DNA from: JAVBNO01 sp031551485
GTDB lineage: Bacteria > Bacillota > Clostridia > Oscillospirales > Ruminococcaceae
Direction: 5' to 3'
Assembly: GCA_031551485.1 (NCBI GenBank)
Contig: JAVBNO010000037.1
Coordinates: 1-16,550, forward strand
DNA: 16,550 nt
Shown here one piece after another: positions 1-6,278 of this stretch. Position 1 is the first letter of the stretch; every line of letters begins with the position of its first letter. Under the pieces are notes generated by a model, which was not told the DNA's origin, searched no databases, and saw only the letters and a list, made by a program, of their open reading frames with translations. The position numbers were made by a program, and so were the translations under genes.

Positions 1-1
1 A

Positions 2-130
2 ACAGCCGTAGGCATTTCCAACAGCATTATCAGTACGATTCAGACGGCAGACGCGCCTGCCGCTTTGCCGGAAGAACCGACGAGCGAAAGTATGCCGGCC
101 AGTGAAAATATAAGCGGACAAGCTGCCTGA
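2..130 (+). CDS. C-terminal end of an unidentified protein (5' truncated by window)
   Basis: An open frame enters from the left edge and ends in TGA at 128-130, giving 42 residues. The visible part starts with a short hydrophobic and polar stretch (AVGISNSIISTIQT) and ends with a Pro/Glu/Ser/Ala-rich tail, as in a disordered C-terminus after a membrane or coiled segment. The stop lies 28 nt before the GTG of the first DUF218 gene on the same strand, so it is probably the upstream member of that operon. The family is not recognised and no function can be assigned. The frame was preferred because the other two plus-strand frames either stop sooner or look less protein-like. Confidence 0.5.
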   Translation, partial: TAVGISNSIISTIQTADAPAALPEEPTSESMPASENISGQAA

Positions 131-158
131 GCTGCATCATAAGTGGGGAGGTGGAAAT

Positions 159-920
159 GTGAAGGTACTGCGTATTCTCTTTTGGGGATTGGGCGGGCTT
201 GCTTTCCTGTTTGCCCTTTTGCCCGCTGTTCTCAATTTGCAAATCAATATGGGGATTGTGGGGCTTTTTCTGTTTGCCATCTTTTGCGGGTGTACCGGCT
301 GGCTTTGCGACCGCCAAAAATCGGATCGGCTGCGTAGTACCATGTTCGTGCTGTTTTGTCTTGGTATGGGCGTGGTATGTGGGTTTTCGGCCCATATGGT
401 CAAAGCGGCCTATGGTAACCCGCCGCCCCAAGGCCGGACGCCGGACGCTTTGGTTGTGCTGGGCGGTGCCATTGAGGATGACGGCAGACCAATGCCCACC
501 TTGAAAGCACGGTTGGATATGGCCGCAGCCTACTTAAAAGAGCATGATGGTGTGATTTGTATTGTCTCCGGCGGTGTTCCTGATGGTCAGAATATCAGCG
601 AAGGGAACGCCATGAAGCGGTATTTAGTGGGGCAGGGCCTCTCCCCCGCCTGGATCATTGTGGAGGACCAGGCCACGAACACAAAGGAAAATTTGGCCAA
701 CAGCGCGGCTATTTTGCAGGATTATATGATTGAAACGCCCGATGTCATCATTGTTACCAACGGGCCGCATCAGCTGCGGGGGGCATTTTACGCCCGGCAA
801 AATCGCTTGGTGCCTTATGCGCTGTCCGCCCCAACGCCCTTTCTGTCGGCGCCATCCTTTTGGGCACGAGAAATGATTGGCATTTGCCAGATTGCGGTGC
901 AACAGCTGATTGGGGCATGA
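159..920 (+). CDS. YdcF/SanA-like DUF218 membrane protein, copy 1
   Basis: A 253-residue protein with three predicted N-terminal membrane helices (about residues 4-24, 31-50, 61-80) followed by a DUF218 (YdcF/ElyC/SanA-type) domain from about residue 95. Family signatures visible are VVLGGAI (99-105), VSGG (136-139), the acidic SEGNAMKRYL segment (147-156), TKEN (175-178) and PHQLR (203-207). The family is linked to envelope and cell-wall-precursor biology and its reaction is poorly defined. Start is GTG at 159, behind GGAGGTG at 147-153 with 5-nt spacing. The next gene is a paralogue of the same length and layout. This copy has drifted from the usual family pattern: the usual LGC motif is LGG here, and the SGGQG..E segment is altered. 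DUF218 membership is secure; substrate unknown. Confidence 0.88.
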   Translation: MKVLRILFWGLGGLAFLFALLPAVLNLQINMGIVGLFLFAIFCGCTGWLCDRQKSDRLRSTMFVLFCLGMGVVCGFSAHMVKAAYGNPPPQGRTPDALVVLGGAIEDDGRPMPTLKARLDMAAAYLKEHDGVICIVSGGVPDGQNISEGNAMKRYLVGQGLSPAWIIVEDQATNTKENLANSAAILQDYMIETPDVIIVTNGPHQLRGAFYARQNRLVPYALSAPTPFLSAPSFWAREMIGICQIAVQQLIGA

Positions 921-952
921 CAAACGACAGACCCGAGACAGGATGTGAAAGC

Positions 953-1711
953 TTGAAAATATTACGGATTATACTTTGGATTGTGGGCGGAATCTCTTTA
1001 TTTTTCGCGTCGGCGCCTTTGGTTATTTACGGCATTGTTCACGAAGGCGTGCTTGTGTTGTTTGCGCTGGCAGCTTTTTGCGGGCTTGTAGGCTGGCTTT
1101 GCGGGGCGCAAAAATGGGCCGGGTTGCGCCGAGTGATGCTGGTTCTCTTTTTCCTGGGTATGGGAGCAGCGGCGGGTTTGACCGCCCACATGATCATAGC
1201 GGGTTATGGAAATGCGCCATCCAGCCAGCGTATGCCGGGGGCCGCCATTGTATTGGGATGCGAGGTGCGCAGTTACGGCCCTTCTTTGATGCTGCGAAAA
1301 CGCCTTGACAAAGCGGCGGCTTATTTGCAGGAGTATGATGACATTCTTTGCGTGGTGTCGGGGGGACAAGGGGACAATGAACCCGCCAGCGAGGCCGCTG
1401 TGATGAAAGAATATTTGGTGCAAAAGGGCGTTAATGCCAGCTGGATTGTGCTGGAGGATCAGTCCACCAGCACAAAAGAGAATATTGTCTTTTCTGCCGC
1501 CATTTTAAAGGATAATATGTTGGAGCAGCCGGAGGTAGTTATTTTTACTGATGGATTCCACCAGCTGCGGGCCGCTTATTATGCCCGGCAAAACGGGCTT
1601 AGGCCTTACGCTGTTTCCTGTGCAACACCATGGGGATTGGCGCCTTCTTATTGGGTGCGCGAAATGTTGGCAATCTGCCAGTTGACGGCCGTGCAGCTGT
1701 TTGGGGGGTGA
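953..1711 (+). CDS. YdcF/SanA-like DUF218 membrane protein, copy 2
   Basis: Tandem paralogue of the preceding gene, 252 residues from the TTG at 953, with the same three N-terminal helices (about 4-28, 33-50, 61-83) and a DUF218 domain. It keeps the more canonical motifs IVLGCEV (99-105), PSLML (110-114), VVSGGQGDNE (134-143), SEA (146-148), STSTKEN (171-177) and FHQLR (202-206). The TTG was chosen because it aligns exactly with the start of copy 1 (MKxLRI) and follows AGGATG at 940-945 with 7-nt spacing. An in-frame ATG at 917 overlaps the stop of copy 1 (ATGA) and would add 12 residues, so translational coupling from there is possible. The TGA stop at 1709-1711 sits inside the -35 region of the following promoter repeat. 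Likely co-transcribed with copy 1. Confidence 0.88.
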   Translation: MKILRIILWIVGGISLFFASAPLVIYGIVHEGVLVLFALAAFCGLVGWLCGAQKWAGLRRVMLVLFFLGMGAAAGLTAHMIIAGYGNAPSSQRMPGAAIVLGCEVRSYGPSLMLRKRLDKAAAYLQEYDDILCVVSGGQGDNEPASEAAVMKEYLVQKGVNASWIVLEDQSTSTKENIVFSAAILKDNMLEQPEVVIFTDGFHQLRAAYYARQNGLRPYAVSCATPWGLAPSYWVREMLAICQLTAVQLFGG

Positions 1712-1736
1712 CCGCTGTCAGCAATAAGACTATGAT
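1708..1736 (+). promoter_or_regulatory. Weak promoter of lepB copy 1 (GTGACC-17-TATGAT)
   Basis: The -10 box TATGAT is at 1731-1736. Seventeen bases upstream lies GTGACC (1708-1713), a degraded version of the TTGACG found in the second repeat. The TGA inside it is the stop codon of the upstream DUF218 gene. Probably weaker than the copy 2 promoter, so copy 1 may depend largely on read-through from the DUF218 genes. Confidence 0.4.
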
Positions 1737-2322
1737 AGTGAAAGTGTGTAAGCTGTTCATATTTTCGGCTTTAGGGGATATTTGTTTTGCACAATGAAAA
1801 AACACGCAAGTTTTTAAAAGAATGGGTTATTCCATTTGCAATTGAAATCACTGTTATCTTTTTGCTGATTCAGTTTGTCTTCTTTTTGGTGCGGGTTCCC
1901 ACCGGGTCCATGCTGCCCACCATTGAAGAGGGCGGTTGGCTGTTTGCCACGCGGATGCACAACCCGGAAAAGAGCGTTCAGCGGGGCGACATTGTGGTCT
2001 TTCATTCGGAGGAAACCGAGTCTGTGTTGATCAAGCGGTGCATCGGGCTGCCAGGAGAACATGTGGACGTGAGCGAGGACGGCATTGTGGCGGTGAATGG
2101 TACGGTGCTGGATGAGCCTTATGTGGTTTATGCTTCCGGTTGGACAAATGGCGCTACCTTCGATGTACCGGAAGGATGTTATCTTTTCTTTGGCGACAAC
2201 CGGGCCGGCTCTGAAGATGCGCGGCATTGGATGAATCCCTATATCCCGGCATCGGAAATTAAGGGCAAAGCCCACTTTACCTTGTGGCCAGCAAATTTGT
2301 TTGGCCCGCTGCAATAAATTTT
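1709..2322 (+). repeat. Direct repeat copy A: promoter plus signal peptidase gene
   Basis: This 614-bp segment recurs at 2442-3055 at a constant offset of 733 bp with no indels. Both copies hold a -10 box, a leader, the TTG start and the whole lepB coding sequence plus 5 nt after the stop. By eye the 531-nt coding parts differ at 26 positions (about 95% identity). Homology stops abruptly downstream (ATTTT then CTC in A, GCG in B). A weaker G/T-rich similarity extends a few bases upstream to about 1701. Confidence 0.93.
1787..2317 (+). CDS. lepB: Signal peptidase I (S26 family), tandem copy 1
   Basis: A 176-residue type I signal peptidase of the short Gram-positive (SipS-like) form, which removes signal peptides from secreted proteins at the outer face of the membrane. 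One N-terminal helix (about residues 14-35) anchors it. Box B is PTGSMLPT with nucleophile Ser41; box C is GDIVVF (67-72); box D is IKRCIGLPG with general base Lys83; box E is FFGDNRAGSEDARHW, with the Ser, Asp and Arg kept. Start is TTG at 1787 after AGGGGA at 1773-1778 (8-nt spacing). The second copy uses the same TTG. The protein is 94% identical to copy 2 (11 substitutions), five of them packed in and just after box E. Both copies look catalytically intact. Confidence 0.95.
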   Translation: MHNEKTRKFLKEWVIPFAIEITVIFLLIQFVFFLVRVPTGSMLPTIEEGGWLFATRMHNPEKSVQRGDIVVFHSEETESVLIKRCIGLPGEHVDVSEDGIVAVNGTVLDEPYVVYASGWTNGATFDVPEGCYLFFGDNRAGSEDARHWMNPYIPASEIKGKAHFTLWPANLFGPLQ

Positions 2323-2331
2323 CTCAGTATG

Positions 2332-2403
2332 TTACGCATGTAAAGCGACGATGGTTACGGCAATGGGGGCTGCTGAGAGAAAGATATTGGCGGCCATGGT
2401 GTA
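2332..2403 (-). pseudogene. Degraded fragment of an mntP-like gene between the lepB copies
   Basis: On the minus strand, 2397 down to 2335 reads MAANIFLSAAPIA followed by VTIVALHA and a TAA stop. This matches MDVNIFLSAALIAIVT of the intact mntP downstream (its Met codon at 3288-3290). DNA similarity is also clear: from GGCAATG to the Met codon the two run without gaps at roughly three quarters identity. Only about 20 codons of MntP remain; both ends of the gene are missing. It is best read as a relic carried in, or left by, the tandem duplication of lepB. Not expected to be functional. Confidence 0.65.
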
Positions 2404-2440
2404 AGATAGCAGAGTGGGAGAAGAAAAAGTTTTTTTGGGG

Positions 2441-2469
2441 TTGACGGCTGTCAGCAATAAGACTATGAT
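2441..2469 (+). promoter_or_regulatory. Strong sigma-A-type promoter of lepB copy 2
   Basis: TTGACG (2441-2446), a 17-bp spacer, then TATGAT (2464-2469): near-consensus in both boxes. It lies about 50 bp before the TTG start of the second signal peptidase, so this copy should be transcribed independently of the upstream genes. Confidence 0.7.
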
Positions 2470-3055
2470 AGTTAAAGTGTGTAAGCTGTTCATATTTTCG
2501 GCTTTGGGGGATATTTGTTTTGAGCAATGAAAAAACACGCAAATTTTTAAAAGAATGGGTTATTCCATTTGCAATTGAAATCACTGTGATCTTTTTGCTG
2601 ATTCAGTTCGTCTTCTTTTTGGTGCGGGTTCCCACCGGGTCCATGCTGCCCACCATTGAAGAGGGCGGTTGGCTGTTTGCCACGCGGATGCACAACCCGG
2701 AAAAGAGCGTTCAGCGGGGCGATATTGTGGTCTTTAATTCGGAGGAAACCGGACTTGTGCTGATCAAACGGTGCATCGGGCTGCCAGGGGAACATGTGGA
2801 AGTGAGCGAGGACGGCATTGTGACGGTGAATGGTACCGTGCTGGATGAGCCTTATGTGGTTTATGCTTCCGGTTGGACAAATGGCGCTACCTTCGATGTA
2901 CCGGAAGGATGTTATCTTTTCTTTGGCGACAACCGGGCCGATTCTTACGACGCGCGGTATTGGGCGAATCCCTATATCCCGGCATCGGAAATTAGGGGCA
3001 AAGCCCACTTTACCTTGTGGCCAGCAAATTTGTTTGGCCCGCTGCAATAAATTTT
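2442..3055 (+). repeat. Direct repeat copy B: promoter plus signal peptidase gene
   Basis: Second copy of the 614-bp repeat starting at 1709. It differs in the -35 region (TTGACG rather than GTGACC) and in the body of lepB. Downstream the sequence runs into the bidirectional terminator shared with mntP, whereas copy A runs into the mntP relic. Confidence 0.93.
2520..3050 (+). CDS. lepB: Signal peptidase I (S26 family), tandem copy 2
   Basis: A 176-residue signal peptidase I with the same anchor helix (about 14-35), nucleophile Ser41 in PTGSMLPT, GDIVVF, Lys83 in IKRCIGLPG, and a box E reading FFGDNRADSYDARYW, with the Ser, Asp and Arg kept. Start is TTG at 2520 after GGGGGA at 2506-2511 (spacing 8). 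It has its own good promoter at 2441-2469 and is followed by a terminator at 3065-3088, so it forms a monocistronic unit. Convergent with mntP. Differences from copy 1 are concentrated in the surface segment GLV (78-80) and the box E region, which might alter substrate preference; that is inference only. Confidence 0.95.
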   Translation: MSNEKTRKFLKEWVIPFAIEITVIFLLIQFVFFLVRVPTGSMLPTIEEGGWLFATRMHNPEKSVQRGDIVVFNSEETGLVLIKRCIGLPGEHVEVSEDGIVTVNGTVLDEPYVVYASGWTNGATFDVPEGCYLFFGDNRADSYDARYWANPYIPASEIRGKAHFTLWPANLFGPLQ

Positions 3056-3064
3056 GCGATTAAA

Positions 3065-3088
3065 AAAGCCATCCTGACGGATGGCTTT
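3065..3088. terminator. Bidirectional Rho-independent terminator
   Basis: Perfect 10-bp stem AAAGCCATCC / GGATGGCTTT with a TGAC loop, flanked by TTAAAAAA on the left and a T-rich stretch on the right. It serves lepB copy 2 on the plus strand and mntP on the minus strand. Confidence 0.9.
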
Positions 3089-3107
3089 GTTCTTTGTGTG
3101 CGGCTTT

Positions 3108-3698
3108 TTAACCCATTAAATGTTCTACCAGTATTTTAATGCCGATGCCGACGAGGATGACGCCGCCTAAAATTTCAGCTTTTTGCCGCAGGAGGGATGA
3201 ACATTTTTTGCCGATGTGCGCGCCGATTAGACTGCACGTAAAGGTGACAATGGCAATGAGCGCGGCGGAAAGAAAGATGTTGACATCCATGATGGCCAGG
3301 CTGATGCCAACCGCAAGGGCATCGATGCTGGTGGCAATGGCCTGGAACAAAAGGGTACGCAGGGAAAAAGCTTTTGGGGCGGCACTTGCAGGCTCATCCC
3401 AACTGCGCACAGCTTCCCATATCATTTTGCCGCCGATAAAACCAAGGAGCACAAAGGCGATCCAGTGGTCGGCCGACTGGATGAACGGACCCAAAAAGGT
3501 ACCGACAAAATAGCCAATTGCGGGCATAATACCCTGAAAAGCGCCAAAGGCAAATGCAGTGGCAAGCATCTCTTTTTCCCGGTAAGGTGAGTAGCACAAG
3601 CCGTTGGAGATGGAAACCGCAAAAGCATCCATAGAGAGGCTTAAGGCGAGGAGGAATATGGTGGCGTAGATCAAACCGGATACACTTCCCTGCTTCAT
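3108..3698 (-). CDS. mntP: Manganese efflux pump MntP
   Basis: A 196-residue protein with about six hydrophobic helices, matching MntP (formerly DUF204/YebN), which exports Mn2+ across the cytoplasmic membrane. The two internally repeated halves show the conserved acidic helices LSMDAFAVSISNG (Asp24) and ATSIDALAVGIS (Asp126), together with AFGAFQGIMPAIGY, DHWIAFVLLGFIGGKM and the C-terminal KAEILGGVILVGIGIKIL. Start is ATG at 3698, but no good ribosome binding site precedes it. A TTG eight codons further in follows AGGGAAG and could be the real start. No yybP-ykoY Mn riboswitch was recognised upstream. Normal length for the family. Confidence 0.93.
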   Translation of the reverse strand: MKQGSVSGLIYATIFLLALSLSMDAFAVSISNGLCYSPYREKEMLATAFAFGAFQGIMPAIGYFVGTFLGPFIQSADHWIAFVLLGFIGGKMIWEAVRSWDEPASAAPKAFSLRTLLFQAIATSIDALAVGISLAIMDVNIFLSAALIAIVTFTCSLIGAHIGKKCSSLLRQKAEILGGVILVGIGIKILVEHLMG

Positions 3699-3877
3699 GA
3701 TGTTGGCATTGGCTTATCATATCATAAATGAGAGTATTTTTCACTAGTGTTAGGGGCTATTTACAGTTTATTCAACATTTGAGAGAAGGATTGTTGTACA
3801 ATAAATGGTGAAATTTTCATGAAGAAGAATGTCGAAAATTTTCCGAATTTTTTCTTAGCGGGCGGGGGGGAAGCCTT

Positions 3878-4759
3878 GTGTTTGGATATGTGCGTCCGCT
3901 TCAGCCGGAGATGAAGCTGGTTGAGTATGACGTCTATCAGTCGGTTTATTGCGGACTATGCCGCCAATTGGGACATTCCTTTGGGCCATTTGCCCGTTTG
4001 ACATTAAGTTATGATTTTGTTTTTTTGGCCATGCTGGCTCTTGGCTTTGCCAAAGAGACCCCTGCTATCAGCCGCAGGCGGTGCGGCGTGAATCCTCTGC
4101 ACAAAAAGCCTTGCTGTCACCCTTGCCCCGAACTGGAGATGGCCGGAGACGTGGCGATGATTATGCTTTACTACAAAGTGAAAGATAATCAAAAAGACAG
4201 GGGTTTTTGGGGCCGTGTGGGCGCCGGGTGTCTTTTGCCCTTTGCCGGCGCCGCCCGCAATGCAGCGGCCCGGCGGCAACCGGAAGCGGACAATGCCATT
4301 GCTAAAGCGGTTGCGGCCCAGGACAGCCTGGAAGCAGCGGGGTGCGACGACCTGGATATGGCCTGCGATCCTACCGCCACGGCGCTGGGGACCGTTTTTG
4401 CGGGCATTGGCACCGACGAGCAGAACCGGCGGGTATTGCAGCGCCTTGGGTATTTGATGGGGCGGTATGTGTATATGGCAGACGCCCTTGACGACATTGA
4501 GAAGGATTTGCAAAGCGGCAATTATAATCCCTTTGTGGCCCGGTACCATTTGCGGGCGGGTGACAGCGAGGGTATTAAAGAGATTATCACCGAGGTTGTG
4601 CCCTCGTTAAACGGCACAGTGGCCGAAATTGGACGTGCAGCGGATTTACTGCAATTGCAGCGTATGGGGCCCGTCATCGGCAATATTGTACACATGGGGC
4701 TGAAAAATACGGTGGATATGATTGTGGATGCCAAGGCGGAAAAGGAGGGCGGAAAATGA
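3878..4759 (+). CDS. DUF5685 family protein
   Basis: A 293-residue protein matching the clostridial DUF5685 family from its start (MFGYVRPLQPEMKLVEY) and its YCGLCRQLG, ARLTLSYDFVFLA and NYNPF signatures. Biochemical role unknown. It carries six cysteines in the first 85 residues (25, 28, 69, 79, 80, 83), arranged like a metal or Fe-S site. A helical C-terminal half contains DALDDIEKD (about 202-210), which recalls the acidic motif of squalene/phytoene-synthase-type enzymes; that resemblance is speculative. Start is GTG at 3878 after a G-rich stretch (3862-3872). Its stop overlaps the start of the J-domain gene by 4 nt (ATGA), so the pair is translationally coupled and probably works together. 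Confidence 0.85.
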   Translation: MFGYVRPLQPEMKLVEYDVYQSVYCGLCRQLGHSFGPFARLTLSYDFVFLAMLALGFAKETPAISRRRCGVNPLHKKPCCHPCPELEMAGDVAMIMLYYKVKDNQKDRGFWGRVGAGCLLPFAGAARNAAARRQPEADNAIAKAVAAQDSLEAAGCDDLDMACDPTATALGTVFAGIGTDEQNRRVLQRLGYLMGRYVYMADALDDIEKDLQSGNYNPFVARYHLRAGDSEGIKEIITEVVPSLNGTVAEIGRAADLLQLQRMGPVIGNIVHMGLKNTVDMIVDAKAEKEGGK

Positions 4760-5328
4760 CCGACCCTTATAAAGTATTGGGGGTTTCCCAAAGCGCCAGC
4801 GACGAGCAGCTGAAAGCGGCTTATCGGGAATTGGCGCGGAAATATCATCCCGACAACTATACAAACGATCCTTTGGCCGACCTTGCAGCCGAAAAGATGA
4901 AAGAAATTAACGAAGCGTACGACACCATCGCTGCCGAGCGGCGGGGCGGTAACAGCAGCAATGGCCATTATCAGCAGGCATCCAGCCAATTTTCCGACAT
5001 CCGCCGGTTGGTAAGCCAGGGGCGAATTGCCGATGCCGAAGAGTTGTTGGACGGTGTACCCGCCACGAGCCGGGACGCGGAATGGTATTTTTTGAAGGGC
5101 AGCACCTATTACGCCAAAGGATGGCTTGAGCAGGCGGTAAGCTGCTTTAGCAAAGCCTGCCAGCTGGACCCCAATAATCCGGAGTATCGGGCGGCGCTGA
5201 ACCAACAAATGTGGCAGCGAGGCACCGGGGGCAGTCCTCAGCCGTATCCTGGGGCCTGCACTTGTTGTGACTTGTGTACGGCGTTTTATTGTGCCAACTG
5301 TTTGTGCAACTGCTTGCGGTGCGGATGA
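4756..5328 (+). CDS. J-domain protein with TPR-like region and Cys-rich tail
   Basis: A 190-residue co-chaperone-like protein. Residues 1-62 form a J domain (DPYKVLGV, AAYRELARKYHPD, KEINEAYDTI) with the HPD tripeptide at 31-33, which stimulates DnaK ATPase. Residues about 75-155 form a TPR-like helical repeat (DAEWYFLKGSTYYAKGW, then AVSCFSKACQLDPNNPEY). The C-terminus has nine cysteines in the last 23 residues (168-190), suggesting metal or cluster binding. It lacks the G/F region and zinc-finger layout of true DnaJ, so it is not dnaJ itself. The start overlaps the DUF5685 stop. Likely a dedicated chaperone for its DUF5685 partner, by inference from coupling and shared Cys-richness. Confidence 0.88.
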   Translation: MTDPYKVLGVSQSASDEQLKAAYRELARKYHPDNYTNDPLADLAAEKMKEINEAYDTIAAERRGGNSSNGHYQQASSQFSDIRRLVSQGRIADAEELLDGVPATSRDAEWYFLKGSTYYAKGWLEQAVSCFSKACQLDPNNPEYRAALNQQMWQRGTGGSPQPYPGACTCCDLCTAFYCANCLCNCLRCG

Positions 5329-5343
5329 TTCATACAGTATAAT
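5314..5343 (+). promoter_or_regulatory. Promoter of the membrane-protein gene at 5374
   Basis: A perfect -10 TATAAT at 5338-5343 with TTGCGG at 5314-5319 and an 18-bp spacer. The -35 lies inside the end of the J-domain gene. The predicted transcript starts about 25 nt before the GTG of the next gene. Confidence 0.5.
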
Positions 5344-5373
5344 GGGTGTAGAAACTGAAAAGGGTGTGTTCGT

Positions 5374-5913
5374 GTGAAGAAGAGCGCGCAGGTGGCGCTG
5401 GGCGGCCTTGCATCGGCGCTGTGTCTGCTTTTTATGTTTATGACGGGAATGATACCCTTTGCCACCTATGTGCTGCCGGCGGCAGCCGGTGTTGTACTGG
5501 TGGCGGTTGTCTGTGAAAACGGCAACAAAACGGCACTGCTTGTGTATATCGCTGTTTCTCTCTTATCCATCTTTATTGTGCCGGACCGGGAAGCCGCCTT
5601 TATGTTTATTTTTTTCTTTGGTTATTATCCCATTATCAAAGAAAAACTGGATACCATTCCCTTCCCTCCCCTGCGGTTTATTGTGAAGATGGTGATTTTT
5701 AATGTGGCCATTATTGCAGGATATTTCTTTATTATTTACGCCCTGGGCATTCCCGACATTCTGACTGATTTTGGAGATTTTGGACGATATTCCGTCTATG
5801 TGCTTTTGGGGCTTGGTAACATTACCTTTATTGTTTATGACTTTGCTCTGCGAAATATTTTCGATTTGTACCGCAATTGGTTCCGGCCTAAGGTTTTGCG
5901 GAAAATCGGGTAA
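5374..5913 (+). CDS. Conserved polytopic membrane protein of Clostridia
   Basis: A 179-residue, very hydrophobic protein with about five helices (roughly 5-27, 29-47, 53-71, 74-87, 105-127, 139-160), ending in a basic tail (YRNWFRPKVLRKIG). The opening QVALGGLASALCLLFMFMTG and the size resemble small substrate-binding membrane subunits (ECF transporter S components). Its substrate is not deducible and membership is not proven. The start GTG at 5374 is preceded by AAGGGTG at about 5360-5366. It lies downstream of DUF5685 and the J-domain gene but has its own near-consensus promoter, and is closed by a strong terminator, so it may be transcribed both with them and alone. Confidence 0.75.
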   Translation: MKKSAQVALGGLASALCLLFMFMTGMIPFATYVLPAAAGVVLVAVVCENGNKTALLVYIAVSLLSIFIVPDREAAFMFIFFFGYYPIIKEKLDTIPFPPLRFIVKMVIFNVAIIAGYFFIIYALGIPDILTDFGDFGRYSVYVLLGLGNITFIVYDFALRNIFDLYRNWFRPKVLRKIG

Positions 5914-5931
5914 GCGAAAATGCTGCATCAT

Positions 5932-5961
5932 AAAAGCAGGCACCGTCTGGTGCCTGCTTTT
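5932..5961 (+). terminator. Rho-independent terminator
   Basis: A perfect 13-bp stem (AAAAGCAGGCACC / GGTGCCTGCTTTT) with a GTCT loop, 18 nt after the membrane-protein stop. The A-run and T-run flanks make it usable from both directions, which also suits the convergent kinase gene. Confidence 0.92.
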
Positions 5962-6278
5962 GTTGTATAGGGCCCCTGCGTCTAAAGTAGGGTTCAGTGG
6001 CACCTTGCGCTGAGCCGAAGCCAGGCTCAAGCGTTTTGGCGCAAAAAGTATGCAAAACATTTCGGGGAAACCATGCGTTTTCTCCCTGTGTCCCTTATCC
6101 ATAGGCAAAAGCATATGTGTACAGAAAATATCCAGCTTATGGGGAAAATCGCTTTGGCTTTGTTCTGGGGATGCAAAAGAATTCGTATTGCGCATCTGCC
6201 CGATCGTGATCGTATCAGCGCCGGTTAGGCGTGGCTCGCAAGCAAAGGCTATGTCCGTTACAGGCCAGCATAAGTCGC
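5962..6278. other. Intergenic region without a recognised gene
   Basis: About 317 bases between the terminator at 5961 and the kinase stop. Short open frames on both strands here look like chance: no ribosome binding sites and no protein-like composition. One feature stands out, a nested hairpin at 6005-6044 listed separately. No tRNA, known riboswitch or insertion sequence was recognised, and no T-run terminator immediately follows the kinase on the minus strand. Confidence 0.5.
6005..6044. other. Nested inverted repeats, possible structured RNA or terminator
   Basis: Outer arms TTGCGC (6005-6010) and GCGCAA (6039-6044) enclose GAGCC (6012-6016) and GGCTC (6024-6028). CGCT and AGCG can extend the inner stem on the plus strand, followed by TTTT at 6034-6037. 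It may be a terminator for either strand or part of a small RNA. The identity is not recognised. Confidence 0.3.

Noticed and set aside
860..952. N-terminal extension of the second DUF218 protein
   Set aside because: Residues before the TTG at 953 overlap the preceding gene and are absent from its paralogue; the TTG has a good ribosome binding site. The ATG at 917 is kept only as an alternative.
3792..3804. Inverted repeat ATTGT-TGT-ACAAT with TACAAT as a promoter or operator for DUF5685
   Set aside because: No acceptable -35 at 16-18 bp and the repeat is too short to be convincing in AT-rich DNA.
3699..3877. Possible yybP-ykoY Mn riboswitch upstream of mntP
   Set aside because: MntP genes often have this element, but the sequence is AT-rich and lacks the expected GC-rich conserved stem-loop core.
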